DNA of 64,000 nucleotides, from assembly GCA_026225945.1 (NCBI GenBank), contig JAMJFZ010001871.1:1343001-1407000 (forward strand). Reading direction: 5' to 3'. Below, piece after piece: positions 11,661 to 23,995 of the stretch. A model generated the notes under the pieces. It saw only the letters and a program-made list of their open reading frames with translations, did not search any database and was not told the origin of the DNA. Position numbers and translations under genes: made by a program. How positions within the stretch are numbered: the stretch's first letter is position 1; the number at the start of each line of letters is the position of its first letter. Source of the DNA: Cricetomys ansorgei (Eukaryota; Chordata; Mammalia; Rodentia; Nesomyidae).

Positions 11661-13489
11661 TTTATATGTCAAAGGGAGGATAAATGATGTCGATAATCAG
11701 TACAAATTGAAGAACCTTTAAAAGAACAATTTTTTTTCAAAAGGCATAAAGTTGATCTCAAATTCCAGAAGTACTTTAATAACAATCAATAGAGAAGATG
11801 AAATATAACAAGAGAAACAAGCAAAGGCAGTCAGACAGTTCTTGGGGAAAGAATTTCACTCATCTTGATCTCACAATTATGATTTGTTTAATAAGTATTT
11901 TGGTTAAGCAGATGTTTAGATTCAAGGTAGAGTCCTTGATTTGTCTGCTTTTTTAATTGCCAAGAGCCAGAGACAAAGAGTTACACAAAAACCTTTCTTT
12001 CCCCTTGCGGCAGCACAGCTTCTAATATTTGTCAGTGAGGGTTAAGCCCCAACAGAGCAAAGCCCTGGAGCATGAGCAGAATCTAGTAAATTTGCAGCCT
12101 TCTGGCCCTGGTTACACTCCAGTGCCTCCATGATTTTGAAAGAAGAAAGTACATTTAAATTTAATATATTACTCATTTTGTTCAAAACAATAGCACATCC
12201 CCCTCCTGAAGGAACCCTGTCATGTCTCTTTTGTAATGGCATTTCAGCATTCATTAATCACTGTGATTTGTTTCAGTGTCCAACTCTTTGGCTTCCCATA
12301 GAGATATAGTCTCATGGTTTTAAAAGAACGGCTGGTTGAATTGAACAGGATAACCAATTTCAGTTTCTCATTCCCATAAATTTCAGTCTTAATAAAGCCC
12401 AACTTCTCTATTCAGGAAGATGATTCTTAAAATCCATCACTCCTAGGTGGTCTCTGCTGATTTGGTATGATAAGTAAGTATTCAGCGTGTTCCTGATTGA
12501 ACTGCCTCTAGCAGCGTACTGTGGCTACTAAGCGTCACACATGCTTTGAGATTGGGGATGAGTTGCTATGTACATCATATATGCCCAGGAACCTACAGTG
12601 CGGCTATGATTAACACAGGGAGAGAAGTCTAGACTTAAAAAGGCATCTGCTTCTTCCAGAAAGTAAAGTCCTTCAGGGAAGCTTTTTCAAATGATGGACT
12701 ATGAGTCACCTCCATGCTCAGAGAAGAAACACAGATGAATTAAAACAAAACATTTTAGGCAATCTGACTTTACACTTCAGCAAAAAAAAAAAAAAAAAAA
12801 AAATCAACAGCAGGCACTGAAGAGGTGATTAAAATCAAGATGTTCAGGAAATTAACTTCAACTTCATTAGAAGGGAATACACAATGCACTAGGGCATGTT
12901 ATATTTAGCAAAGCACCGGTAATAAGACTTTGAGGGAGAACTCAACAACTGAGTAAAAGAGAATATGGTCCTTTATAACTCGACTTCATTAACATACCTA
13001 CCTGAATTTGCACATTGCCTTTACTTGCATATTAATAGCCCTTCATCCGTGTCCCCAGATTGGACCCTACCTTTATTAAGACCTCTGAGACACATATATT
13101 TGGGAAATACAATTCTTTCCCTGAAGAATATAGTTGGGTTGTTTTTCCATCTATGTTATCATTTTAACCATTCTACACTGTAGAGCTTGGGTCTCATATA
13201 CAGGAGGTGCTATCCATATGCTTTCTTTTAAATCTTTGAGAACTTAGAGGTTTGGTGAACAAAACATCAGAGTGGTTAAATCTTTTCAGGATGTTGTCAC
13301 TTTATCATCACATGACATGCTCCTTTGTCTCCTTTGGCACTCTTTAAATGTAAAGCCTTTTGCTGTGAATAATAGGATATTCCTCTTCTCTTTTGATTAA
13401 ACCATGTGTAAGCTATCTTCTACCCTTTGCATTCAGACTGTGTGTATATCTAGGTATAAAATATGCCACTTTGGAAATTTATATCTTTT
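11661..13489. other. Mostly unique non-coding stretch
   Basis: Nothing recognised except the poly(A) run at 12782-12803. The possible reading frames (12042-12254, 12965-13183) have no domains. Confidence 0.45.
12782..12803 (+). repeat. Poly(A) run
   Basis: 22 consecutive A residues. It may be the tail of a retrotransposed sequence, but I cannot recognise a body upstream. Confidence 0.9.
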
Positions 13490-13668
13490 TATTTACTGTA
13501 TTTGTGCACATGTGTGGGTGTTCACAAGCCAAACTCCTGTTAGGAAGCGAGAGGACAGCTTACAAGAGTTGACTATCTCTCTCCACCATCTGGGTCCCAG
13601 GAATTGAACTGAGGTTATCAGGCTTGGTGGCAGGTGCCCTTACTTCTTCAACCATCTTATTGGTCCAA
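13490..13668 (-). mobile_element. B3/B2-type SINE
   Basis: Antisense landmarks: 'gtcccaggaattgaactga', 'caggcttggtggcaggtgcc' and 'caaccatcttattggtcc'. Near full length. Confidence 0.88.
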
Positions 13669-13749
13669 GTGTGTCTCTTTAACAACATACTGTTGTGTCT
13701 CATTTAAAAGTCAGGTACTCTGACTGTTTTTTAGTCCATTTATATTTAA

Positions 13750-13800
13750 GTCATGCTGGACGACAGTGGTGCATGCCTTTAATCCCTGCTTTCACTCTAC
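13750..13800 (+). mobile_element. B1 SINE 5' stub
   Basis: Contains 'gtggtgcatgcctttaatcc', the B1 left end. Similarity ends after about 50 bp. Confidence 0.7.
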
Positions 13801-14029
13801 ACACTTTGGCTCCAGGAGCCGCCTTCGTATCTGAGCCGCAACTGTTGAGCAGGTGCAGGGAATGCACACTGATCAGATTCTTCATACTGAAGCTCTTTTT
13901 GTCTCCCTGGGAACACTGCCACCCAATACTTAGGTCCAGTTATTCTTCTGCTGCATAGCTTCTTATTTTATCCAGAGCATTCCTTTTCCTGAACTTCTGA
14001 CCTTCCAGGAACTAGCTGACTTACTTTCC

Positions 14030-14170
14030 AAATGGCTATACAACCTTGAAGAAATTGCATTCTTACTGGAGTTGATAAGAGCACCTGCCTGAGAAGATTG
14101 AGCAAATTAAATGAGGTATTGTTGATGCGGTGTTCAGAACATATTTAGCTACTTTATTATCATTATTGCA
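14030..14170 (+). mobile_element. MIR SINE, degenerate
   Basis: Contains 'caaccttgaagaaattgca' (for the MIR 'gaccttgggcaagtca') and downstream 'aaattaaatgaggtattg' (for 'gattaaatgagataatg'), at the right spacing. Confidence 0.55.
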
Positions 14171-14729
14171 GTCACTGCTATACAAAGTGCACAATCACAA
14201 GCCACAAAAGACATTATAAAACATGAGGGTCTGTCTGTGGCTGTGAGACATTATTGTAAGAACCAATAAAGTGAGAGAATAAAAGCTTAGCAGTTTACAC
14301 GCCTATGTAAGACAACCACCTTTAAAATCAATTTCCAAGCATAAAACTTGACCTTGGTTTAGAAACAAATGGAATTAATTTGTAGATCCTGCTTGTAAGC
14401 TTTACTTTCTAATGGCTACTCTCACTCACCAATTATCTTTAGTTATTTAGTTTTTGTTTCAAGGTCTCCATGGTACACATTCAAATAAAATTGTCCAGGG
14501 CTTCAAAATGGAACATGATCTGGTTGTAGTGAACTTTCTTGGGAGTGAGTTCTCAGTCACAAATGACTTTTTCATTTTTGATAACTGCCCAGTTATCAGA
14601 AATTATCACATCTTAATTACTATGCTTGAGCCAGTAAGGGATGCAGGTAGAATCAGAGAACTCAGAGTAAGAAAAAAAATTAGTTTAACATGTAGTTCAC
14701 TTAGTTTGTGTGTATGTGGGGGTAATACA

Positions 14730-15065
14730 TATCTATGCATATGTATGTGTAGATTTTTGTATGCAGTCAAATATCTATCTGTGTGTGCTTGTGTGAAGGT
14801 TAGAAGTTGATGATAGGAATCCTCTTCAACTTCTATACACTTTATGTTTTGACCCAGGCTCTGTCACTGAACCTGAAACTCACTGAGCTCAACTAATCTG
14901 GCTACCCAGGAGACCCTAGAGATGTACCTGCTTCTACTTCCCAGCCCTGGGATTACAGATGTGCATAGGAATGTCTTACATTTTATCTTGGTGCCTGGGA
15001 TTGGAACTCAGATCCTCATGCACAGAAAGTATTCTAAAAACTAAGCAATCTCCCCTGCTCTATTG
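14730..15065 (-). mobile_element. B4-type composite SINE
   Basis: On the minus strand the tRNA-like head (plus 'ctaagcaatctcccctgctc') is followed by a B1-like middle (plus 'cagccctgggattacagatg') and a long tail. The left side is a TG-rich expansion of the tail. Near full length. Confidence 0.75.
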
Positions 15066-16734
15066 TCAGAATTTATTAAAGCTCTGATTAAATACTTAAC
15101 TGATCAATCTATTCTAATGATCTCTAGTCCCGAGTAAATATCAAAATGTTAATTCAATCTAAAAAGGCATCAAAATGTTATTTCATCCATGGTACAATTT
15201 TTTGCCCCTTTTTTCTCGGGATCCTTTTCATGTTGTCTTTTATTTCAGTGGATAATTTAATGCATGTATAGATTTTTTCCTGTAGTAAAAAAAAAATTAG
15301 AATGTTAGAAAATGAGCAATCAAAGAGCCCATGCTGATGAAAGGCTTCTTCGTTCAGTTATACAAAGCCAACCTGAAATCCTTTTGCTTTCTCTTACCTG
15401 AAGCACAAGCTGTGTATAATTGAGAGTGTTTCTTACAGGTTCTCAAGAAAGCATATGTTGATGAGAATTTATATCCATAGATCACTGAACCTGGTCCTTC
15501 CAGCACAGTATGGATCATCTACGAGGAAATGAATCCCTGTGAACACACAGAGGGCATGAATGTATAACCGGAGTAAGCCTGTATAAGACAGTATACCCTC
15601 CAATCAACAAAGGAAAAAGTTTGTGAATACAGAGCCACGTTATTTTGGTTTAATATTTTACCTTGCACAATTTTCTGACAAAAGACCTTTATTTTACAGA
15701 GACCTACAACTTATATTTGGCAACAATCTGATTGTTGCAACATCAAATCAAATCCTGTTTGGAGTACTTTTATTTGAAAGCTGACACATTTGAGAAAAAT
15801 GGGAAAAGTAAGTAGACATACTTTTTTAAAAATGGAAAATAAAGCACAGGAAAAATAAACCAGTTATTATGATATAGACATACTTTTCATCACTGTTGTG
15901 ACTTCAAGCCTATATGAATTCATGTAATAACACCGGGTACAATGAGCCTAGCTGTTTTCCCAGCTGTCAACTTCAGCTAGAAAGGGATTTTCGTTTTGTC
16001 TACACAGATGTTGGGAATGCATCACTTTGGAGGTATTGGCTCCAGCTGGAAGGTTTGCAAACCACTTTCACCAGGGTTTGAAGAGCCAAACAAACAATGC
16101 TATTTTCTGCAGCATGCCAAGCAATATGGTCATCTATTTAGCATTCTCCCAACAAAGGTAAATAATGCCCGTGTCCTACTACCATGGTAAACTTACGAAT
16201 TAAGATAAGAGCAGCCGGTAAGAGAGAGCCACACTGCACATATATCTGATGTAGCCTCACACCCAAACAATTTCTTCTCCTCAGCAGAACAAAAACCTTG
16301 TACTGTGTTTCTTCATAGGGATGTTCCTAGCATTCTTCATGGAATAATGATTGACTGTTAATGACTATCTCATACTTACAGAATATTGTCTCTGGGAACT
16401 GGGAAAGCTAATAGCACACTTCAGATTTTATGTCCATGTCTAAAACCCTCAGACCTTTCAAAACAACACAATATTGATGATATCCTTTCTCATTTGTGCC
16501 TGATCCCTTTGTAACATTTGGTTTTACCTGCAACAGTGATCTGTCATTCTATGGCTTTATAACAGACACTAATGATTCAAGCAGCATGTATTATCCCACA
16601 GTTTCATTGCATTGAGAACCCTATGACTTGGCTGTTTCTTTTGCTTCAGAATCTCTTGCAAGACTGAATACAAAAATGTAAAGGATATCCATGGTCTCAT
16701 TTAAGGCTTTATTTTTTGGGTTGGGAGATTATGT
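15066..16734. other. Unique non-coding stretch
   Basis: No repeat family or coding signature recognised. The short frame at 15996-16190 shows no domain. Confidence 0.45.
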
Positions 16735-16868
16735 GTGTTGAGACAGGGGTTTCTCAGTAATCAGGATGATTTTCAACTCAACAGATAGCCCACTATAGCC
16801 TTGAATTCTTGGCAAACTCCTGCTCAAACTCCTGAGCACTGAGTTTAGAAGGGATGTGTCACCACATT
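16735..16868 (-). mobile_element. B1 SINE, diverged
   Basis: Antisense B1 order: 'gagacaggggtttctcag', 'cactatagccttgaattct', 'gagcactgagtttagaaggg' and 'tgtcaccaca'. Degenerate but full order. Confidence 0.75.
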
Positions 16869-16879
16869 AATTTTCCTGA

Positions 16880-17235
16880 TTTTTTACCAGTTGCTGGGAT
16901 AGAATACTCTGACAAAAGCCACTTAATGGGGCAAGGGTTATTTTGTCTCACAGTTCAAAGTACAGTCTATCAAGGTAGGAGGGACAATAATGCAAGAGCT
17001 TGGAGCCCCTTGACACAACACATGCACATTCAGGAAAAATGGGGACAAATATACTTAGTGCTGCTCAATTCCCTTTCTCCACTTGTACAGTGCAAAATCC
17101 CTACGAGGTAATGACACCACCCACAATGGCTAAGTCTTCCCACCTTAATTATGCAATCAAGGTGATCCTCCACCAGGCTCCCAGGTGATTCTAGATTCTG
17201 TCAAATGGATAGATAATATTAACTGTAACATAGAT
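16880..17235 (-). mobile_element. LTR-like rodent repeat (family Y), antisense
   Basis: Matches the antisense of a common rodent repeat. Landmarks are 'ttgctgggatagaatact', 'gacaaaagccactta', 'tctcacagttcaaagtac', 'acaccacccacaatggc' and 'ctcccaggtgattctaga'. Other copies are at 32325, 33165 and 51520 in the opposite orientation. I do not assign a database name. Confidence 0.7.
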
Positions 17236-17564
17236 TTAAGTCTTTCGAGCTGACTTTTGTCATGGACAGGATTCAGATCCTCATGGAACACTATGTTGAG
17301 CATCTCAGAGACACATCAGTTGCTAGGAAAGGATTCCCTTGTCTGAATAGCCCAGTTCACATCATGGCAGCTGGCTCTTCTGGCATGAAAATGTGAGTGG
17401 GCAAAAGAGGATAAGTGCCACCAACATGGCAGCCCTAGTCCTTTGGGACCACACTCAGAGATGGCATCCAATCTTGCTTATCATACTCTGCTTATTATAA
17501 TCAAGGCACTGGGTTCAGCCTTAACTCACAGAGAGTTTTGCACAACATACAATCATGTTACTAT

Positions 17565-18150
17565 TGTCCAAATGTAGTGTCTTGCCAAATTTTGTGTATT
17601 GAAATTCTGACTCTCTGGATAATGATATCAGAAGGTGAAGGTTTGGGAAAGGCAGTTAAGTCTTGAGCTCCTCCCTCATGAATGACATTACAGCCTTTTT
17701 AGTTGGCCCCAGAAAGCTAGCTAGCCAGTTTTAACATAGAAGATAAAAACAAGGAGGTGCCACCAATAAGCCACATAATAAGCCCTTATCAGATGCCACA
17801 GCCTTAATCTTGAACTTCACAGCAGCCTCCAGATGTGTGATAAATAAATAGCTTGGATTTTCAGGGTTTTTAAAAAAATTGTTTATACAGTATATTTTGA
17901 ACATATTCCTCCTTCCTCCAGTTCCTCCTCAATCTTCTTTGCCATCCCTACCCACCCAAATTCATGTTGTTCCTTTCCATTACAAAATGAAGAGCTGATG
18001 CACATATGAACCCACAGAGACTATACCATAGTCTGCATACATAAGATCTGGAAAATCCAAGCCAGACAAAATTCCTATTATTTATAAATCACTTGGTTTA
18101 TGCTGTTTTGTTATAGTAATCAGAATAGACGAAGATGGGCATAAAGTCCA
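17565..18150 (+). mobile_element. MLT1A-type MaLR LTR, split by an L1 insertion
   Basis: Left part (17565-17865) matches MLT1A order: 'ccaaattttgtgtattgaaa', 'cctccctcatgaatg', 'cagatgccacagccttaatc', 'cagcctccagatgtgtgata' and 'aataaat'. Right part (18075-18150) resumes with 'atttataaatcacttgg' and 'gttttgttatagtaatcaga'. The intervening 210 bp is a LINE-1. Confidence 0.78.
17865..18075 (-). mobile_element. LINE-1 3' end with 5' inversion (twin priming)
   Basis: 17870-17968 is antisense L1 3' UTR: a T-rich start, 'cctccttcctccagttcctc' and 'ctacccacccaaattcat'. 17985-18072 is L1 3' UTR in sense: 'gagctgatgcacatatgaac', 'cacagagact' and 'agccagacaaaatt'. Antisense tail followed by an inverted, more 5' segment is the expected twin-priming product of one minus-strand insertion. 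Confidence 0.75.
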
Positions 18151-18537
18151 GGAACCACAGGGATGATGTCAGGTGTCTTCCACACAGACAGTGTTTAGAA
18201 ATTCTGTTTCCCTATGTGACCAGAGAAATGTGCTCTAAGCAGATTGTTCCAGTCAGTTAGAGTCTTGAGTCATCTGTTCTGATGACCTGATGACCACCTA
18301 AACTTACCTGTCCTTCTCAATCTTTATTTTGTTTTTTTAATTTCAATTAAACCATTTTCTGATTGATTTATATCATAATTTGGTAGACTGTAAATTATGT
18401 TTTTTTATTTTTTTCTTTCTTTCATTGTTTTTCCCCAAATTAAACAAAATAACTACTAAGAAATATGACAAAGTAAACCCCATCGCACATTTGTTTACTA
18501 ATATTGTTTTACATGTTCTTCAACTCTTTTACTTTCT

Positions 18538-18690
18538 ATGTCTTCTCCTTCTTCTCTTCCTCCCCTTTCTCCTCCTCCCCTTCTACCTTCTCCCTCCCCC
18601 TCCTCCCTCCCTCTCCCTCCTCCTCCTCCTTGTCCTCCTTGTCCTCCTCCTCCTCCTCCTCCTCCTCTTCTTCTTCTTCTTCTTCCTCAT
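18538..18690 (+). repeat. Polypyrimidine tract with (TCC)n and (TTC)n
   Basis: Over 150 bp of C and T, with (TCC)n becoming (TTC)n at the right end. Leucine- and serine-rich frames through it are artefacts. Confidence 0.95.
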
Positions 18691-19307
18691 GTATTTACTA
18701 CCTATTGGGAGATTACTGATGGCCCAAAATCACTGGCTTAAGCTGCATAAACTGAAAAGCTCAAGTTGTGTATAAAGATGTCCCAACCTTCCTCAGAGGT
18801 TAGAAATGATGTCTGGCTGGAGAGTACTGTATTAGTGGGTATTATGAATAGGCTGGATCTATCCACAACTGTGATTTCAAAGCAATCACTTGTCTAAGAT
18901 TTGGAGCATGGAGAAAGCTGTGGGAGAAGAAATAGAAGTTGTTATTTTCAGAAAATAATTATAAATAATACATAACAGCAACAAGAAATAAGAACACCTG
19001 TAGTGACTCAAGATATCTTTGAAAGGGGGTGAGATATTCTTTTGCCCTAATCTATTAAATATCAATAATTGTTTTACTTTACTTATTTTTATTTACATCA
19101 AATAATTTATCTTTTGGTGGACAGAAAGAGTTTTGAACTGTAGATGTTAAATATAAAGTAAATTTCAAAGTTAAGGGAGCTTGGGGCAACTATATTGAGT
19201 AGATTAAGATGAAGAATAAGGAAGCCAGGTAAATAGTTCACAGTAGTTCACCCTGTCAAAGGAGTTGGTATTAAAGACAACTTATTGAAAGGTAATTAAG
19301 AGACATG

Positions 19308-19634
19308 TATAGTAATACACCTACAGGGTAGCTCAGCACAGAAGACAAGAAGGCATATTCATGGTGCAAACCCTGCCCACCTCAGCAGAGGGAGCCACCA
19401 TCCTGGCTAGCACCATACTAGATTGACAGTGGAACCTGGAGCATCTGCTCTCAGGTGTTTTATTGATTCAGAACTCCTTAGGTGTTCTACTGATACCATG
19501 TACAGATAATAAGCAATTAAATATCCCCCCACAAAAATCCAGCACCTGCAAACAATACAAAATGCCAAGAGCTAGGCTAGCCCCTCTCCCAAGAGTGCAT
19601 AAAACATATTATATATAACTAAACTTCCAGAACA
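19308..19634 (-). mobile_element. Solo LTR of family X (copy 2) with 6-bp target duplication
   Basis: On the minus strand it starts TGTTCTGGAAGTTTAG and ends ACTATA, and carries 'agtagaacacctaaggag' and 'caataaaacacc' (an AATAAA signal). It is flanked by GACATG at 19302-19307 and again at 19635-19640, a perfect 6-bp target duplication. No internal region remains, so it is a solo LTR left by LTR-LTR recombination. Confidence 0.9.
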
Positions 19635-19799
19635 GACATGGGATAGTTGATACTTTCCTGAACCTTATTTATTGTAGTTTTTCAAGGAAAAATTAATGGT
19701 GGTAAATGTATATCTCAAATAATTCTTCAGGATTGAGAATCTAGATGGTGGGAAGCTGGGAAGATGACAGGAAGCTAGGAAGATGACATATTTTGAGAT

Positions 19800-19925
19800 T
19801 TATAATGTAAGGCAGCAGGACTGCTCTTACTTTTAGATTGAATCACTGTGTGACCCTAAGTAAGTTATTTAACTGTTCTGAATGTTACATGTCTGCAGAG
19901 GAATGTGGCAACAGATATCCTACTG
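19800..19925 (+). mobile_element. MIR SINE
   Basis: Core match 'cactgtgtgaccctaagtaa' and 'gttatttaactgttctgaa', the equivalent of 'gctgtgtgaccttgggcaagtcacttaacctctctga'. Confidence 0.75.
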
Positions 19926-20044
19926 ATGCCAAGAGATTAATGCAACGACATACTTCAGCTCTGAACAATGAGAAGCAAATTTCAAGTAATGAGAAAAGCT
20001 TCCTTTTTTATTTCATCCTTCATTTGGACCACTGTATGCATAGT

Positions 20045-20165
20045 AAGAAGGTGAGTAGATTGCTTAGTGGTAAGAATGTTGGTTTTTCTGTTTTGTTTTG
20101 TTTTTTGTTTTTTTTTCGTAAGCATTAGCACTTGAGTTTACATCTCCAGCACCCACAAAAAATAA
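20045..20165 (+). mobile_element. tRNA-type SINE (ID/B2-like), interrupted by a T-rich run
   Basis: 'gattgcttagtggtaagaat' resembles the ID/B2 A-box and 'gagtttacatctccagcaccc' the B-box region. A (TTTTG)n run separates them. Confidence 0.5.
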
Positions 20166-20186
20166 ACCAAAACTGAGAGTAGGGGC

Positions 20187-20425
20187 CTAGAGTGATGACT
20201 CAGAAGTTAAAGAGTACTTGCTGCTTTTCCAGAGGACCCCAGTATGATTTGCACACTCATGTGGGAGCTGTTTAAAGAATAGGGTACAATGTGATAAAGC
20301 AGATGCCTGACATCTTTCTCTGCACCATGCATGCATGCACAGATGCCCACATATGCACAAATAAATGCATATAGCACACATGTATAAGCCACACATATAT
20401 ACCATAAATGCAATTTATACATACC
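20187..20425 (+). mobile_element. B3/B2-type SINE
   Basis: Head 'cctagagtgatgactcagaa', then 'gcttttccagaggacccc'. The tail is rich in 'gcacacatgtataag'-type CA/TA repeats. Confidence 0.78.
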
Positions 20426-20429
20426 AAAA

Positions 20430-22043
20430 ATAATTAATTAATTAATTTGTTAAATGAAATAAAATATATTTTGTACCATATCATTGTGTTCTCATTCAGT
20501 GTTTGCAGCTAACACATTTGAGACTGATAGTGTCTGTCTTTGACATTCTCAGCTTTTCTTGAATATTGAGACTGTTGAGTAAATCACAATTCAAGTTAAG
20601 TCTTAGAATCTATCACAGCATTCATCAATGTATCCCCTATAATGCGGAGAGAAAAATTCTGAACCATTTATTCTGCTGCAACTAAAATGATTTGAGAAAC
20701 TAGATCATTTGGAGCTAATGACATACAGCCATGTTCTCAATTTAGAGATCTTCTCCTATGCATCAATTACAACTCACATTTTCAGAAAGGGTAACAAATC
20801 AACCCGAACTCACATCATTTTATATAAGAGAGAAAGTGACTAGATAGCTTCATGAAGTTGTCACTTTCACTGTTTAAGTCAAGAAGTATAAAGACAGAGG
20901 ATCAGAGCACAAAAGCTAACCTAATTACTGGCATTCCTCCTGGCTAAGTAGCTGTAGAGTTGGTGTTAAATTCCTTAAGGATGGAGCAAAAGAATCTCAG
21001 GTTAAGCTATGGAGGCAACAGAGACTTAAGCATAAGGACAGTAGATACGTTCAGCACCCCAGGTGGCTTTAGAAGGATTCTCTGAATTGGTTTCATTTCT
21101 AATTTCTTCCTAGTGCACTGGGAGTGGAGTAGGATTATCATTGAAGTGATGTAGCTTCTTTATACAAAGCACTTTATTTAGACCCAACTCAAGTTCTTGC
21201 CATGGAATTATAGTTTATAACCACAGCATCATGTTACTAAGGCAACACAGTTTTTGACAGACAGATACTTGGAACCATTTGAGTTAAGTATTCTTCTCTC
21301 CTCAACCCTGAAGGGCCCCTCTGTTATGTAGAGCAAGCCTTTGCAAGGGGTCCAAGACTGACCACTTTCTGCACATCTTCAGATAAAGCTAGATGGACTA
21401 ATGTGTGCACAGATTTCCTCAGGCAACATAATTAGGCTGCACTGTGGAAACAGCAACTACGGATGTCCTGGACATCTGCTGCAAATGAGCAATGTCTTAC
21501 CATGACACCAAGATCAAGCAGATGACTGAAATGTGTTAAGTGTCTTGTGGCTCTTTATGAACTTTAGGCTCCAGGTTCAGTGTGCTACTACGCAACCCTT
21601 CCCCACAGTAGTTGAACATCTCTCATACATTCTCCTAGACAGGTCCACAGAGTGATGACTTCTTGACACATATTGGAGGTATGGTGATGCCTAGCAGAGG
21701 TTCCATGAACGGTATTTATGGGAGTCATATATCTCCATGGTGATCGTGGATTGAAATGTGCAACACAGGCACAATTAAAAGGCCTTTGCATGTGTAGTTT
21801 TTATGAGCTGTTATCTAAGTCTTGACTAGGAAAACTCTAAGCCCTGTAGTGATGACATGTTCAGTTTTAAAGTATGAGACTCATTCACTAAGACAAAAAT
21901 CCTTACCTTGTATGAGTTATTGTTTTTTGCTTTATCTAGTCTTTCCATCCTTTTTTATTCTTTTCTGCCTCTTGTCTATTTTATACCATCCTTTCCCTCT
22001 CTTCCATTCCCTTCCCTTTCCCATTTTGTTAAAAAATTAATTT
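20430..22043. other. Repeat-poor non-coding stretch
   Basis: No gene or clear repeat recognised. A polypyrimidine run lies at 21945-22025. Confidence 0.45.
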
Positions 22044-22051
22044 ACTTAGAG

Positions 22052-22295
22052 CAGCAGTTCTCAGCATGTGGGTCACGACCCCTTTGGGAGTCAAATGACC
22101 CATTCACACAGTTCACCTAAGACCATCTATATGTCACATATTTACATTACAATTAATGTAATGTATCAAACATTTGATAACAGTATCAAAATTACAGATA
22201 TGGAGTAGCAACAAAAGTAATTTTATGGTTGAGGTCACCACAACTTGAGGAACTGTATTAAAGGGTCACAACATTAGGAAGGCTGAGAACCACTG
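22052..22295 (+). mobile_element. URR1-type hAT-Charlie non-autonomous transposon
   Basis: Inverted termini: CAGCAGTTCTCAGC at the left and GCTGAGAACCACTG at the right. The internal 'gggtcacgacccctttggg' and 'aaagggtcacaacattag' are URR1 landmarks. Flanked by ACTTAGAG (22044-22051) and ACTTGGAG (22296-22303), an 8-bp hAT target duplication with one change. No transposase is encoded. Confidence 0.93.
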
Positions 22296-22303
22296 ACTTG
22301 GAG

Positions 22304-23165
22304 GCTCTGTCTACTTTAAGCCAAATAGACAATTATGATGTTAAAAATAAAAAATAAAACCTATCAATTACATGTAAATTATGCTACTAAGTAACTAGTG
22401 AATATTATTATGGCTACTGAGTCTTTATTTTCGGAGAACTTGCCTTAATTCATAATGTAAAATACAAATACATGGAGCCAAATAAAGACGGCAATGTGTA
22501 TCCAGAATGATGAGAACTTAGAAAAGATTGCTGCCCCTCTTAATAGAGGAATCAATGTATGGAAAACAAGAGACACTTGAGCTGGACCCAGTAGAGTCAA
22601 TAGGATCCAGAGAGAAATAAACTGAGACTTAGAATATGAGAGAGAAAGGATAAAATACACAGAGACAAAGAAACAAAGACAAAAAAGAAAATCAACCTGC
22701 TGTACATCAAGGATGAACTCAAGTTTTAATCACTTTTAAGTAATAGTTATGAAGTGTTGGTGATATACTATTAGCAAAAAGTCAAAATCCAAAAGAAAAA
22801 CAAAATAGTAGGCAATAGATGATTTGGCGACAGGGTGATAACAACAGTTCACAGAGGCTTTTTTTTTTTTTTTTAAATACAGTAATGGCAACTCAGAAAC
22901 AAGAGAGCTCTAATAGTCAAAGAAGATAGGAAAGTAAGATTTTATCACCTTTAAAGTTATACAATTTAGGGAAAACCAGGAAGGATGAATTAAGAGATAG
23001 AAGGTGGGACCTGGAAGCACACAGACCTGGATGGCTGGAAAAACAAAACAAGGAGAGACTCAGGTGAGAACTTACGAAAACTGGAGAGGAAGGAGTCCTA
23101 ACGTGAGGTGTGTCAGTGGACACAAGAGGGTACAGCCTTAGAAGAGACAGCATGCACATGGAGCT
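22304..23165. other. Unassigned AT-rich stretch
   Basis: Contains a T run at 22860-22875. A purine-rich segment at 22500-22680 might be an old retroelement, but I see no family match. Confidence 0.4.
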
Positions 23166-23169
23166 ATCT

Positions 23170-23250
23170 AGAGAGTAGTTTTATGAGTCACTTAATAACT
23201 GTGTAATCCCAAGCAAGTCCCATTGTGTTTCTGGTCCTCCCATAAACATA
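23170..23250 (+). mobile_element. MIR SINE fragment
   Basis: 'cacttaataactgtgtaatc' and 'ccaagcaagtcccattgtgt' follow the MIR core order. Confidence 0.55.
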
Positions 23251-23772
23251 AAACAAAACAAAACAAACAATCACAAAAACATGAAACTGTCCTTCGAAGT
23301 AAGTGAAGAAAAATATTGAATGTTATCTACCAAATAAGGACCATTGTAAACATGTACTTCACCTCCTTTCTCTGTCTGTGAACTTTCCTCCTTACTCTCA
23401 TTTACACAAAAGACATTCAGACAAACCTGAATAATGACAAACCCCAAGGCCACAGGACCTTCCAGGTAGCTCCCACCACAAGTAGAAACTTGCCTCTTGA
23501 GTACTTTGCTTGGTTTTCTTATTCCAGTTCCCAAGACAATGCACTGAATTGGCCCAACCTAGGAAAGTTTCCTCCCTGAGGCAATCATCATGTACCAAGG
23601 GTCATAGTCAGGTGGTCCTGAGCCCACCCTACTAAAGATGTCAGAAATGCTGACTATCTAAGATTTAGGTACAGGCAGGTGTATTTGTTGTTTCTTGTGC
23701 CTGGGAAAAGGATGAATGCTGAGAAGGATTCAATATAAATTCTGAATTCAGATGTCAACTTTGTGTTTATGG

Positions 23773-23995
23773 AAATGGTTATCAACATGTGGGGCACAAC
23801 TCCTTTGAGGGTTGAACAACCCTTCCACAGGGGTTGCCTAAGCCTATCTGCAGATCATATATTTTCATTAAGATTCATAACAGTAGAAATATTACACTTA
23901 TGAAATAGAAGCATAAATAATTTTATGATTGGGGTCATCACAATATGAGGAAATGTATTAAAGGATCATAACCTTAGGAAGGTTGAGAATCACTG
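23773..23995 (+). mobile_element. URR1-type hAT-Charlie non-autonomous transposon
   Basis: Same family and orientation as 22052-22295, about 1.5 kb away. Left end AAATGGTTATCAAC, right end GTTGAGAATCACTG. Flanks GTTTATGG (23765-23772) and GTTTATAT (23996-24003) look like a decayed 8-bp target duplication. Confidence 0.9.

Noticed and set aside
12042..12254. Frame in a GC-richer patch
   Set aside because: 70 residues, no domain, no splice context.
14454..14810. 118-residue plus-strand frame
   Set aside because: No domain or family resemblance; its right part enters TG-rich SINE tail. Open by chance is more likely.
18380..18775. 131-residue leucine-rich frame and overlapping serine- and proline-rich frames
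   Set aside because: They are translations of the polypyrimidine (TCC)n/(TTC)n tract.
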